From: Fibrobacter sp.
GTDB lineage: Bacteria > Fibrobacterota > Fibrobacteria > Fibrobacterales > Fibrobacteraceae
Length of the DNA stretch: 64,000 nucleotides
Assembly (NCBI GenBank): GCA_024398935.1
Contig: JAKSIH010000003.1
Span: 50,126 to 114,125 of the forward strand
Reading direction: 5' to 3'
Shown: one piece after another, positions 9,240 through 16,845 of the stretch
Layout of the letters: each line of letters opens with the position of its first letter
How positions within the stretch are numbered: the stretch's first letter is position 1
Notes under the pieces: generated by a model
The model's input: only the letters and a program-made list of their open reading frames with translations
Databases searched by the model: none
Told to the model about the DNA's origin: nothing
Program-made: the position numbers and the translations under genes

Positions 9240-9650
9240 ATGAAAAAATCACTCACACTCATTGCAGCATCAACTCTGGCATTTCTGTTTACCGCATGCG
9301 GTAGCGAAGAAAAGAAAGATTTTGTCGGCTACTGGCACGAAGCGGAATCCGACATCGTCTTTGAAGTTCTGAAGAACGAAAATCAGTACATTATCCGCAA
9401 TGTCAACGGGGACCTGACAGCCGATCCCAGTGCCGAAGCCGATCCCAGTGCCGACGGAAAAATCTGCGGCAGAAATTCCTTGAACATGGCTTACTGCATG
9501 TCCCTGAAGGGTGATTCCGCCTACTACGAATTCGCCGACATCGTTACCGGCTATAAGCGAATCAGCAAGGAACAGTACGACAAGATTTTCGCAACCAAGT
9601 CCAAGGCAACCTTCAAGCCGATCGAAGCCGATACGACTGTGCAGGACTAG
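9240..9650 (+). CDS. Small lipoprotein of unknown function
   Basis: 136 residues. The signal peptide ends in a lipobox (LFTAC, cysteine at about 20), so it is a lipid-anchored envelope protein. The mature part starts GSEEKKDFVGYWHE and looks like a small beta-rich domain of the kind that opens with GxW. An 18-base tandem duplication gives ADPSAEADPSAD at about residues 62-73, a recent in-frame expansion. No family recognised. It is monocistronic with its own terminator. Confidence 0.75.
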   Translation: MKKSLTLIAASTLAFLFTACGSEEKKDFVGYWHEAESDIVFEVLKNENQYIIRNVNGDLTADPSAEADPSADGKICGRNSLNMAYCMSLKGDSAYYEFADIVTGYKRISKEQYDKIFATKSKATFKPIEADTTVQD

Positions 9651-9673
9651 TTCCAAACACCAAGTAAAATTTC

Positions 9674-9709
9674 AATCCCGAACCGCAAATGCGACTCGGG
9701 ATTTTTTAT
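9674..9709 (+). terminator. Rho-independent terminator
   Basis: AATCCCGA (9674-9681) pairs with TCGGGATT (9696-9703), followed by a T run to 9709. It ends the lipoprotein unit. Confidence 0.85.
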
Positions 9710-9759
9710 TCCCCCGGCAAATGATTTTCGCCAAATTTTTCGTCGTTTTTTCACCAAAT

Positions 9760-10830
9760 TTATTCTTTCAGGGCCTTAGTCAGCATGGGAACCACGTCCA
9801 GCTTGCGACTCAGGCGGCGTTCGCAGAAAATGACTCCGGGACGAACCGACTTTCCGAATGCCGCTTCGGCAACGGCTTGGGCAGAAGAGCCCCCACAGTA
9901 AAGGATGAAGGAAGTTTCCCTGAATCCAACGCGACAGAACGCCATACGATAGGAGCTATTCAAGGACGCGCCGCCAGGACCTTCCACTAGATTTTTCATC
10001 ACGGCAAGCATCCGGTCATTGAAGGAATCGATTGAATCTTCGTGAGGCCAGTCCAGGCTTCCCAGGCGAAAGCGGACACCCGCAATTTCGTAATCCTTGG
10101 CATCGGAATTGAAGATTTCCTCGTCGGTCATGCCGTCAAAATTCTTGGAAGCATCCTGCATGCCCTGATAAATTTTCTGAATTTTCTCGAATTCTTCTGC
10201 GTAGGAAACATTTTCTGCAGAGGAAAGAATGGCGACCAGTTCCTGATAGATCGTGCGGTCCATATCCGTGCAGGTCACCTTGATCAAGTTCAAGGTATCC
10301 GTCATGATTCCCGCCAAAAGGATCTTCGCCACCTCGACGGTAATTTCCACATCCAGCTCCTTGAAGCTGGTATAGACGATGGAGCAGGTGGAGCCTACAG
10401 GCATATACTTGGCATACAGCAGCTTGGATTCCGCAATATCGCCGATACCGTGATGGTCCATAACCTGCAAAATGCGGGCGTCCCGCGCACCGTCAACTGC
10501 CTGGGCGTAGTCGCTGTGATCCACAAGAATCAAGCGAGTGGGCTCTCCATTCCGGGATGCAGCCTGCGGTTCGACCTTCAACAGAATCTCCGGCAAACCA
10601 AAGCCAAAGGCTTTTGCGGCAAAGGCGGTTTCGTTATTGGCCTTCCCCGCCATACGGGCAACCACATTGTAGCCAAGCTCCTGCATCAAACGGGCATAGG
10701 CCAGCGCCGACATGACGGAATCACCATCGGGAGTCTTGTGCCCGATGACAATGGCGGGTTCTGTCCCCGGTGCAACCTGTCGGGCGGACCCCCAGTCTAA
10801 AGAATCAATTGCCTTGCGGTAGAAGTTCAT
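9760..10830 (-). CDS. ppaC: Family II (manganese-dependent) inorganic pyrophosphatase
   Basis: 356 residues. A DHH-family phosphoesterase with the pyrophosphatase order of motifs: GHKTPDGDS near residue 30 (metal ligands), LVDHSD, VMDHHG, PVGSTCSI, GIMTDT, and the DHHA2 C-terminal signature LSRKLDVVPMLTKAL. It hydrolyses pyrophosphate to drive biosynthesis, in the cytoplasm. It is about 45 residues longer than the Bacillus enzyme. No CBS domains are present. The AAGGA ribosome site fits the ATG. It faces away from the lipoprotein phosphatase gene at 10949. A general DHH nuclease such as NrnA is the main alternative, but the SRK motif favours pyrophosphatase. Confidence 0.9.
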   Translation of the reverse strand: MNFYRKAIDSLDWGSARQVAPGTEPAIVIGHKTPDGDSVMSALAYARLMQELGYNVVARMAGKANNETAFAAKAFGFGLPEILLKVEPQAASRNGEPTRLILVDHSDYAQAVDGARDARILQVMDHHGIGDIAESKLLYAKYMPVGSTCSIVYTSFKELDVEITVEVAKILLAGIMTDTLNLIKVTCTDMDRTIYQELVAILSSAENVSYAEEFEKIQKIYQGMQDASKNFDGMTDEEIFNSDAKDYEIAGVRFRLGSLDWPHEDSIDSFNDRMLAVMKNLVEGPGGASLNSSYRMAFCRVGFRETSFILYCGGSSAQAVAEAAFGKSVRPGVIFCERRLSRKLDVVPMLTKALKE

Positions 10831-10948
10831 TTTTTCCTTTTTTATTTTCGGCGGAGTGATCCTGCGCTGAATCTACTATGGAAAAAATAACAACACTTTA
10901 TCACGAACAACCTATCCGTTTTTCTCTTTTTTAGGTATTTTTGAACTT

Positions 10949-12208
10949 ATGAGAACAAGTGTTTATAAAATAGTGACCATTTCTGCCATGGCTGCCCTCT
11001 TCATGACGGCCTGTTCTGACTCCAGCTCCACAAAGGCTGATGCCGGCGACGACGCCCCTATCCTTTCCAGCGGCTCCCTTGATTTAACGGAACAGAGCAG
11101 TTCCAGTACCTCCGAAAAATTGAGTTCCACAGACGAAACTCCAGAAGCAACAAGTTCCGCTTCCCAGGACTCCGAACAGGGATCCGACGACGCAGAATCC
11201 AGTTCTTCAGAAAAAGTTGCCGACGAAACGGATTCATCCAGTTCCGAGGAAGCAGTCGATTCCAGTTCCAGCGAAGCAGAAGAACCCACAAGTTCCAGCA
11301 ACGAGGCCGAAGTTTCCAGTTCCAGCGAGATCGAGGAATCCTCCAGTTCCGAGGAAGCCGTACCTACGCTTAGCGAAGAATGTCTGGCAATGCGCAGCAC
11401 CCAGGATCAGTTCATTCCCATGGAAGATGTTTTTGACTGCGTCCTGCCTAAAGAAAAGCTGGTATTCGTCATACGCCATGGTGAACGGGACAAGAGTGCC
11501 GAGGGTACTACAGGCGATCTAAACGAAAACGGCAAGTCCCAGTCTTTCTACCTAGGCGAAAAAATTGCCCCCAAGAGTTCGGAAGAATTCTACTACATCA
11601 GTACAAAGACTTACCGCACCCTCAATACCGACATTTACATTTCCAAGGGCAAGGGCGAAACCTTCCTGGATAGCGCTACCGTTTTCAGCAAGGACAGCAG
11701 TTATCACTTTATAAAAAGCGATGACTTCACCGAAAAATGGTTCGTAAAAAACAAGGACATCAACAATTGCGACGGCGTTACAAGCTGGGCTCGCTTCACC
11801 AAGTTCGCTTACGAACCAACCGCCTGCCCTGATGTATTCTATGACGCCGACGAAAAAACAAAGGAATTCATCGATACATATTTCTTGTACGACGACATTC
11901 CAAATGTCACCATAGTGGCAACCCACGACAAGTTCATCGCCCCATTCCTCATTTCCCTGACCGACCGAAAAATCGGCTTCGAAGCTCATGAGTATGTCAA
12001 AAAGAATGGGTACGACAATGACTGGAACCAAGGGGTGTTCAAGCGCTGGCCTAACTACCTGGCAGGAGTCGCCATTATCGTAAACGAAAACAATGAAAGA
12101 GCGTATGTACCGGTAAAAGGCTTAAAGACCGGCTATCTGGGATACCACTGCCTCTCCGACAGCGAAGACGACTACCCCTGCTCCATGTGGGAAAAGGATG
12201 TCAAATAA
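10949..12208 (+). CDS. Lipoprotein with serine-rich linker and histidine-phosphatase domain
   Basis: 419 residues. The signal peptide ends in a lipobox (LFMTAC). Residues about 25-140 are a low-complexity Ser/Glu linker built from SSSSE-like units, a layout common in Fibrobacter surface proteins. The C-terminal domain starts LVFVIRHGERDK, the RHG motif of histidine phosphatases (phosphoglycerate mutase superfamily), and has the second catalytic histidine in VATHDKFIAPF. The substrate is unknown. The cell-surface or periplasmic location makes a glycolytic role unlikely. Several cysteines sit in the mature domain. The gene is alone and has its own terminator. Confidence 0.85.
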   Translation: MRTSVYKIVTISAMAALFMTACSDSSSTKADAGDDAPILSSGSLDLTEQSSSSTSEKLSSTDETPEATSSASQDSEQGSDDAESSSSEKVADETDSSSSEEAVDSSSSEAEEPTSSSNEAEVSSSSEIEESSSSEEAVPTLSEECLAMRSTQDQFIPMEDVFDCVLPKEKLVFVIRHGERDKSAEGTTGDLNENGKSQSFYLGEKIAPKSSEEFYYISTKTYRTLNTDIYISKGKGETFLDSATVFSKDSSYHFIKSDDFTEKWFVKNKDINNCDGVTSWARFTKFAYEPTACPDVFYDADEKTKEFIDTYFLYDDIPNVTIVATHDKFIAPFLISLTDRKIGFEAHEYVKKNGYDNDWNQGVFKRWPNYLAGVAIIVNENNERAYVPVKGLKTGYLGYHCLSDSEDDYPCSMWEKDVK

Positions 12209-12236
12209 AAGACGCACCGCACTTTTTAAGCGCAAA

Positions 12237-12267
12237 AGACCCGGGCTGAAACCCAGGTCTTTTTTTG
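12237..12267 (+). terminator. Rho-independent terminator
   Basis: AGACCCGGG (12238-12246) pairs with CCCAGGTCT (12252-12260) with one mismatch, followed by a run of T. It ends the histidine-phosphatase lipoprotein gene. Confidence 0.8.
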
Positions 12268-12277
12268 CTTTAGGAGG

Positions 12278-12296
12278 TCCCGCGCTAAACGCGGGA
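12278..12296. repeat. REP-like hairpin ending in GGGATGAC
   Basis: TCCCGCG CTAAA CGCGGGA forms a perfect 7-bp stem and is followed by TGAC. It resembles the other short hairpins in this window (38513-38533, 38546-38566) and the GGATGAC tandem repeat at 16775. Confidence 0.6.
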
Positions 12297-12308
12297 TGAC
12301 ATCACAAA

Positions 12309-12383
12309 AACTACAACCCGTGAGCCACAAGTGGCTCATCTTTATGAGCCATGGTGGCGAGAGCGAGGCTCAGTCGTAGGTTC
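12309..12383. repeat. 75-bp intergenic structured repeat, copy 1
   Basis: Identical over 75 bases to 12606-12680. It contains the hairpin GAGCCAC-AA-GTGGCTC and then a second stem, GAGCC...GGCTC, around the purine-rich GGCGAGAGCGA. The following TAGAGCC(G/A)AGCGGTC is shared with copy 2 with one difference. Function unknown. Not a coding region: the frames on both strands are short and show no family. Confidence 0.8.
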
Positions 12384-12424
12384 ATCACCCACGTTTAGAG
12401 CCGAGCGGTCCTCGTGAGCAAAAA

Positions 12425-12446
12425 GCGACCGGTATCAACCGGTCGC
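12425..12446. repeat. Perfect 9-bp hairpin inside the repeat cluster
   Basis: GCGACCGGT, ATCA loop, ACCGGTCGC. It lies between the two 75-bp repeats, directly before another GCGAGAGCGAGG element (about 12450) that looks like a diverged part of the same repeat. Confidence 0.65.
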
Positions 12447-12520
12447 GTTTGCGAGAGCGAGGATAAACGCAGGTTATGCGCCTGACGAACGACCCGAGCG
12501 GTCTACAGCAAATGCCGAGC

Positions 12521-12553
12521 ATAAAAAACACTCCTCGTCTTTTAACGAGGAGT
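12521..12553 (-). terminator. Hairpin with T run on the minus strand (possible ddh terminator)
   Basis: ACTCCTCGT (12530-12538) and ACGAGGAGT (12545-12553) form a perfect 9-bp stem. On the minus strand it is followed by GTTTTTTAT. It lies about 155 bases beyond the end of ddh, so the structured repeat copy 2 would be transcribed within the ddh 3' untranslated region. Confidence 0.6.
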
Positions 12554-12605
12554 ATTTTGCGAGGGTTCGAAAAACTAGGCTGCTCAAACCCGAATGCGTT
12601 TTTCG

Positions 12606-12680
12606 AACTACAACCCGTGAGCCACAAGTGGCTCATCTTTATGAGCCATGGTGGCGAGAGCGAGGCTCAGTCGTAGGTTC
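12606..12680. repeat. 75-bp intergenic structured repeat, copy 2
   Basis: Exact copy of 12309-12383. Here the left flank supplies GAAC, so GAACTAC can also pair with GTAGGTTC at the right end, with a one-base bulge. That would close the two internal hairpins into one three-way structure. Confidence 0.8.
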
Positions 12681-12708
12681 TTGTACTGCGCCTAGAGCCA
12701 AGCGGTCA

Positions 12709-13692
12709 TTAAAGCAAGTGTGCGCGGAGTTCTTCGCCGCTCTGTTCGCTCAAGTATGCAGGAGGAACATCGAGAACGGTGAAGCAACCGGTCTTGCCTT
12801 CAGCCTTCATGCGAAGTGCTGCGCGGGCAAATGCGATCACTGCAGCGGTGGTGAATTCCGGATTGGAGTCCAGCTTCAGGCTGTATTCGATCACGTGGGT
12901 GTGTTCGTTGTTCATGCCGGTCTTGCCGGTACGAATCACGAAACCACCGTGAGCGAGACCGCTGTGGTTTGCGTTGAATTCTTCTTCGCTGATGAAGTTT
13001 ACGGTGGTGTCGTATTCATCGAAGTAGTTCTTCATGGTCTTGATTTCGTTTTCGACGTATGCTGCATCAGCACCTTCTTCAAGAACCACGTAGCAGAGAC
13101 GGGTATGCTTCTGACGGGTGGTCAGTTCAGGCATGGAACCGCTACGGACAGCTTCCAAAGCTTCCGGAACCGGGCAGGTGTACTGCTTGGCGTTCTTCAC
13201 GCCCTTGATGCGACGGACTGCGTCGGAGTGACCCTGAGAAACGCCCTTGCCCCAGAAGGTGTAGTCCTTGCCATCAGGGAGGATTGCGTTTGCATAGACG
13301 CGGTTCAGGGAGAACATACCCGGATCCCAACCCACGGAGATCATGGCGATCTTGCCAGCAGCCTTGGCGGCAGCATCGACATTTGCGAAGTGAGTAGGAA
13401 TGTTGGCGTGGGTATCAAAAGTATCGATAACGTTGAACTTGGCAGCCATTTCCGGAGTCATCTTGGGAAGGTCAGTAGCGCTACCACCGCAGATCACCAG
13501 CATGTCGATCTTGTCAGCCCACTTTTCGATTTCAGATACATTGAGAACGGGAATGTTCGGGGTCTGAATCTTGACAGTAGCGGGATCACGACGGGTGAAC
13601 ACTGCAACCAGTTCCATGTCCTTGGTCTTCTTGACGGCGCATTCGATGCCGCGGCCCAAGTTACCATAACCGAGAATAGCGATTTTTGCCAT
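12709..13692 (-). CDS. ddh: meso-Diaminopimelate D-dehydrogenase
   Basis: 327 residues, matching the family length. It aminates tetrahydrodipicolinate directly to meso-diaminopimelate with NADPH, a one-step route to lysine and the peptidoglycan cross-linking amino acid. N-terminal Rossmann motif ILGYGNLGRG at residues 5-14. Further family segments are TRRDP, DTFDTHANIP, ISVGWDPGMFSLNR, FWGKGVSQGHSDAVRRI, HGGFVIRTG and the GCFTVLDVPPAYLS C-terminus. The ribosome site AAGGAC precedes the ATG. It is monocistronic. A pair of palindromes at 13825-13882 lies upstream and may be its operator. Confidence 0.96.
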   Translation of the reverse strand: MAKIAILGYGNLGRGIECAVKKTKDMELVAVFTRRDPATVKIQTPNIPVLNVSEIEKWADKIDMLVICGGSATDLPKMTPEMAAKFNVIDTFDTHANIPTHFANVDAAAKAAGKIAMISVGWDPGMFSLNRVYANAILPDGKDYTFWGKGVSQGHSDAVRRIKGVKNAKQYTCPVPEALEAVRSGSMPELTTRQKHTRLCYVVLEEGADAAYVENEIKTMKNYFDEYDTTVNFISEEEFNANHSGLAHGGFVIRTGKTGMNNEHTHVIEYSLKLDSNPEFTTAAVIAFARAALRMKAEGKTGCFTVLDVPPAYLSEQSGEELRAHLL

Positions 13693-13824
13693 AATAATGT
13701 CCTTATAGGGGCTTTTTAGAGTTTATTTTAAATTTTTGCGTTTGAAAAATAACAAAGAGTGAAAAACAAAGCTACAAGTTTTTTGTCAAATTTTATACAA
13801 AAATTGTAGGATTTTTCACATTTA

Positions 13825-13882
13825 TTTACATTTTGTGTAAAAACAGTCGTTTTTACACTTTTTGTTTTACATTTTCTGTAAA
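13825..13882. promoter_or_regulatory. Paired 17-bp palindromes upstream of ddh (candidate operator)
   Basis: TTTACATTTTGTGTAAA (13825-13841) and TTTACATTTTCTGTAAA (13866-13882) share the symmetric arms TTTACA/TGTAAA. They start 41 bases apart, close to four helical turns, and a half-site TTTACAC lies between them. They are 133-190 bases upstream of the ddh start and about 65 bases from the end of the antitoxin gene. The spacing suggests two dimers bound on one helix face. Confidence 0.55.
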
Positions 13883-13948
13883 GCAGTGTTTTAGTCATTT
13901 TTGGGGTTATTTCCAGTTTTCACCGAGATCCCGCCACACCTGCAGTCA

Positions 13949-14218
13949 TCAAGCGGGTTCGATATCCAAATTACCTTCCGCGTAGCGTTTCAGGACACTT
14001 GCCGCCAGGGTCTGATATGGGATCCCTACCCTATTGGCCTTCACCTTCAATTTTTCAATGACGACCGTTTCCACTCGCATGGAAATCATGCGTTTCTTGA
14101 TTTCGGCACAAGCTTCTGCAACAGAACCGCAGTCCAGTTTCGTTCCCGCATTATCCCCAAAAGTTTCGTATTCCTTCTCAAAATCCAAAGCACTTTTTTT
14201 CGATTTACTTTTCTTCAT
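13949..14218 (-). CDS. Ribbon-helix-helix antitoxin-like protein
   Basis: 89 residues. The N-terminus is very basic (MKKSKSKKSALDFEKEYE). The C-terminal half contains ISMRVETVVIEKLKVKANR followed by GIPYQTLAASVLKRYAEG, the strand-helix-helix pattern of CopG/Arc antitoxins (as in BrnA-like proteins). It starts 7 bases after the stop of the DUF4258-like gene, the usual toxin-first order of such pairs. By family knowledge it would bind and neutralise the partner and repress the operon. Confidence 0.75.
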   Translation of the reverse strand: MKKSKSKKSALDFEKEYETFGDNAGTKLDCGSVAEACAEIKKRMISMRVETVVIEKLKVKANRVGIPYQTLAASVLKRYAEGNLDIEPA

Positions 14219-14225
14219 AAAACCT

Positions 14226-14453
14226 CTACTTCAACGGGAATACCGTTACAAGAATATCCTCTACTGCATTATAAACTAGGCGATACTTCCTTCCGTCAAT
14301 CAAGGCATCCGCCAAAAGAATCGATTCATCTTTGTCACTCAATTTCAATCCTAGCAGGCCTTCATTCGTCACAAAGAAATGAATTATCTGTTCTTCGGTT
14401 ATGCCTCGTTCATGCATTCGTTGTTTTGCATGTTCACTGAATTTTATATTCAT
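14226..14453 (-). CDS. DUF4258-like small toxin
   Basis: 75 residues from the ATG at 14453, chosen because AAAGG lies 10 bases upstream. The frame is open further upstream to 14522 but without a family match. The sequence IKFSEHAKQRMHERGITEEQ opens a DUF4258/BrnT-like small RNase-type fold. The middle has DGRKYRLVYNAVEDILVTVF, the central strands. It precedes an RHH antitoxin gene, so a type II toxin-antitoxin pair is likely. The catalytic residues cannot be assigned from the sequence alone. Confidence 0.72.
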   Translation of the reverse strand: MNIKFSEHAKQRMHERGITEEQIIHFFVTNEGLLGLKLSDKDESILLADALIDGRKYRLVYNAVEDILVTVFPLK

Positions 14454-14653
14454 GTACAATATACCTTTACGTATTGCCTTTGTCAATACACCTATATTTT
14501 GTTTAGAACCTCCTTTATACACGAATTTTTCAGGAACTTTGCACGCAACTTGTTTGATAATTTTTGTTTACAAAAAAAACAACCAAACCCAACTGCTTCA
14601 ATAAACATTGTCTATCTTTACCTACGTGTTTTGGGAATAAATAGGAGATTCAA

Positions 14654-15364
14654 ATGAAGAAAATTTTTCTAGCGGCCACAGTTCTGTTGTCATGCGCACT
14701 TTCGGGATGCATGAGTTTCTTTTATAAGATGAACCGTCTTGAGAGCACCCCATTTGCCAGCGAATTCATCAGTGACGCAAAACGGAATGTCGGTCTTGAC
14801 TCAACGTACAATGTTCCCGGAACAAACCTGGGCATGGAAAACATCTTCAAAAAGATTCCCTACGACACAAGAGCTCTTCTTCAAGGACTCATTGATAATT
14901 TCGGCGTTAAACAGCTTGAAGAAAATATGGAGCTCAATCTGGTGAACGGCTACGTTATGGACATTTTTATGAAATCCAAGACGGACGATTCCAAGCTTCA
15001 TATGGTGCATATCAACTACGGCGGCGAAAAAGACGAAACCTTACGCAATGAGTTGAACGCATTTTACGACCTCTGGTATGTGGGCGGCCGCGTCACAAAA
15101 CTAAGACGTCGTCTGGAGAAAGGCTTTGAATACGACATGGACGTCGAAAAAGAATATGAATACTCATATTTCAACGACGGAAAACTTAAGGAAGAGTACC
15201 ACGGCACCTTCTTGAACGACGACGAAGGTGTTGTTAGACAAAACGGCACGATGGCCATTTACAGAGATAATGGTAGAAAAGCTGTTGAATGCAAAATTTC
15301 AGACCTACAAGTTGATAAAGAAAGTTGCAAAGTCTGGGACGAAAACGGAAATTTAAAGAAGTAA
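14654..15364 (+). CDS. Lipoprotein of unknown function
   Basis: 236 residues. Signal peptide with lipobox (ALSGC, cysteine at 19), hence envelope-anchored. The mature part is polar. The last third contains FNDGKLKEEYHGTF, IYRDNGRKAVEC and a WDENGNLKK ending. These strand-turn units resemble the YwqK/MORN-like repeats found in many Fibrobacter and Bacteroidetes secreted proteins. An ATG preceded by AGGAG (ATAGGAGATTCAA) supports the start. Monocistronic, terminated at 15374. No specific family recognised. Confidence 0.75.
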   Translation: MKKIFLAATVLLSCALSGCMSFFYKMNRLESTPFASEFISDAKRNVGLDSTYNVPGTNLGMENIFKKIPYDTRALLQGLIDNFGVKQLEENMELNLVNGYVMDIFMKSKTDDSKLHMVHINYGGEKDETLRNELNAFYDLWYVGGRVTKLRRRLEKGFEYDMDVEKEYEYSYFNDGKLKEEYHGTFLNDDEGVVRQNGTMAIYRDNGRKAVECKISDLQVDKESCKVWDENGNLKK

Positions 15365-15373
15365 AAAAACACA

Positions 15374-15407
15374 AAAGATCTCGTCACACAAGACGAGATC
15401 TTTTTTT
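15374..15407 (+). terminator. Strong rho-independent terminator
   Basis: AAAGATCTCGTC (15374-15385) and GACGAGATCTTT (15392-15403) are perfect 12-bp complements around ACACAA, followed by T residues. It separates the lipoprotein from the convergent dut gene. Confidence 0.9.
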
Positions 15408-15444
15408 ATCCAATCGCAGAGTTTATTTCGCGCCGGTGCTGTTA

Positions 15445-15882
15445 TTATTTCACGCCGGTACTGCCGAAGCCGCCGCGGTCCTTGTCGGAGAGTTCGCCTT
15501 CCTCAAATTCCAGAGTAGGCTGAATTTCCATAATGCGGAACTGTGCGATACGGGAACCTTTTTCGATGGTCGTATCTTCGGTGGCGTAGACCGGCATTTT
15601 CCACCAGTCGCCCTTGCCGCAGTAGCTGGAATCTACCACGCCTACGGAATTGGTCTGCAGGATCTTAAAGTTCTTGAAGGTGGAACTGCGAGGAGCCAAG
15701 TGCGCTTCGTAGCCTTCAGGCAGCTTCATGGCAACACCTAGGTGAATCAGCTTGAATTCACCTTTCTTGAGGGTCACGGTTTCTGCCGCGCTCAGGTCAA
15801 TCCAGTCGGACTTTCCGCCCACATACGTAAGGCGCGGGATGGTGTCGTCAAGATATTGGATGGTGATTTTCTTTGAAGCCAT
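15445..15882 (-). CDS. dut: dUTP diphosphatase
   Basis: 145 residues from the ATG at 15882, chosen because AGAGGAAA lies just upstream. The longer open frame begins with a GTG at 15903 inside a REP-like sequence (GTCATTCTGAACGAAGTGAA) and is less likely. The enzyme splits dUTP to dUMP and pyrophosphate, keeping uracil out of DNA and feeding thymidylate synthesis. Trimeric dUTPase motifs are visible: [27 protein letters not shown] and the C-terminal DRGGFGSTG that closes over the substrate. It follows the trmJ-like gene on the same strand. Confidence 0.95.
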   Translation of the reverse strand: MASKKITIQYLDDTIPRLTYVGGKSDWIDLSAAETVTLKKGEFKLIHLGVAMKLPEGYEAHLAPRSSTFKNFKILQTNSVGVVDSSYCGKGDWWKMPVYATEDTTIEKGSRIAQFRIMEIQPTLEFEEGELSDKDRGGFGSTGVK

Positions 15883-15924
15883 GCTTTCCTCTGGATTCTT
15901 CACTTCGTTCAGAATGACGTGTTT

Positions 15925-16728
15925 TTACTTATCCGCAGATTCCGAATTTTCAACGAAGGTTGCTTCTGCGGCTTTTGCGGCAGCAGCCTTAGCGCGGTCT
16001 TCGGCCTGTTCCAAGCGGGCGGGCTTTCCGGCGACGTTACGAAGCAAACCAAACAAGGCGCTCAATTCGTTGCGGGTGGGGTGCAGTCGCTGGAGCAAGG
16101 TATTCAGGAAGTTGTCGCGCCAGGCCTGGTCATGATATTGCCCGGTCAAATAGCGGTCCAGGAACTTCTTGAAGCCGTTGATCTGGTCAATGGTGGCGGG
16201 CTGTGTTTCGCAGGCTCCCTTGGAGCCGCGCTTGGCACGGCCTTCGCCGTTGGCAAGCGCTCCCGAACGACAAAGTTCGTACAGCGAAACAGAAACTGCC
16301 TGACCCAAGTTCAAGCTCATGAGGCCCGGTACCGGAATTTCGCACTGGTAGGTGCAGGCGTTCACTTCTTCAAGAGCGAGGCCGCAGGATTCGCGACCGT
16401 ACACCAAGGCGATGGTTCCGTCATCCGGCAGCATGTCAGACAAGTCCGGCACCATGCAATGCTTGATGGCGCTACCGAAAATGCGGCGGCTGAAGGCTAC
16501 TGCGCAAGAGCAATCGCCGATAGCTTCCTGGAAGGAATGGACGATGGTCGCCTTGTCCAGAATGTCGTGGCTGTTGGCTGCAGTGTGGTAGGAATTTTCG
16601 ATGACCTTGTTGCGCTTGGGGTAAACAATGTACAGTTCATCCAAGGCATAGCAATGCATGGCGCGGGCAACGAAGCCAACGTTGTGAGGATGTTCCGGTT
16701 CAACCAATACTACTCGAAATTTTCTCAT
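15925..16728 (-). CDS. trmJ: TrmJ-like SpoU-family RNA methyltransferase
   Basis: 267 residues. The SPOUT knot motifs are visible: VLVEPEHPHNVGFVARAM at the start, LVYGRESCGLALEEV (motif 2), and CEIPVPGLMSLNLGQAVSVS (motif 3). This pattern and length fit TrmJ, which 2'-O-methylates position 32 of certain tRNAs using S-adenosylmethionine. The C-terminal 100 residues carry an Ala/Lys-rich charged tail (AEDRAKAAAAKAAEA) instead of a compact domain. The start has AAGGAA upstream. 42 bases separate it from dut on the same strand. Another SpoU subfamily remains possible. Confidence 0.85.
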   Translation of the reverse strand: MRKFRVVLVEPEHPHNVGFVARAMHCYALDELYIVYPKRNKVIENSYHTAANSHDILDKATIVHSFQEAIGDCSCAVAFSRRIFGSAIKHCMVPDLSDMLPDDGTIALVYGRESCGLALEEVNACTYQCEIPVPGLMSLNLGQAVSVSLYELCRSGALANGEGRAKRGSKGACETQPATIDQINGFKKFLDRYLTGQYHDQAWRDNFLNTLLQRLHPTRNELSALFGLLRNVAGKPARLEQAEDRAKAAAAKAAEATFVENSESADK

Positions 16729-16774
16729 ATTCTTCCTTTAATTCTAAACGCTCTAGATCCTTCGTCGCTTCGCT

Positions 16775-16839
16775 CCTCAGGATGACACTGAGAGTTCGTT
16801 CCTCAGGATGACTCTGAAGGCTAGCTCCTCAGGATGACA
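16775..16839. repeat. 26-bp tandem repeat with CCTCAGGATGAC core
   Basis: The core CCTCAGGATGAC begins at 16775, 16801 and 16827, exactly 26 bases apart; the intervening bases have drifted. It is preceded by CTAGATCCTTCGTCGCTTCG. A reverse-oriented relative (GTCATTCTGAACGAAGTGAA) overlaps the 5' end of dut near 15895-15917, so this is a dispersed family of short intergenic repeats. Confidence 0.75.
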
Positions 16840-16845
16840 CCGGGG

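Noticed and set aside
10042..10800. 252-residue open frame opposite the pyrophosphatase
   Set aside because: No motif; the other strand encodes a complete family II pyrophosphatase.
12309..12680. CRISPR array
   Set aside because: Only two 75-base copies with a 222-base interval that itself holds hairpins; no regular spacers and no cas genes.
12628..13719. Long plus-strand open frame over ddh
   Set aside because: It is antisense to a clear ddh gene and has no recognisable domain; codon bias in ddh keeps the opposite frame open.
14379..14657. Plus-strand open frames between the toxin gene and the lipoprotein
   Set aside because: They overlap the toxin on the other strand and AT-rich spacer, with no ribosome site or family.
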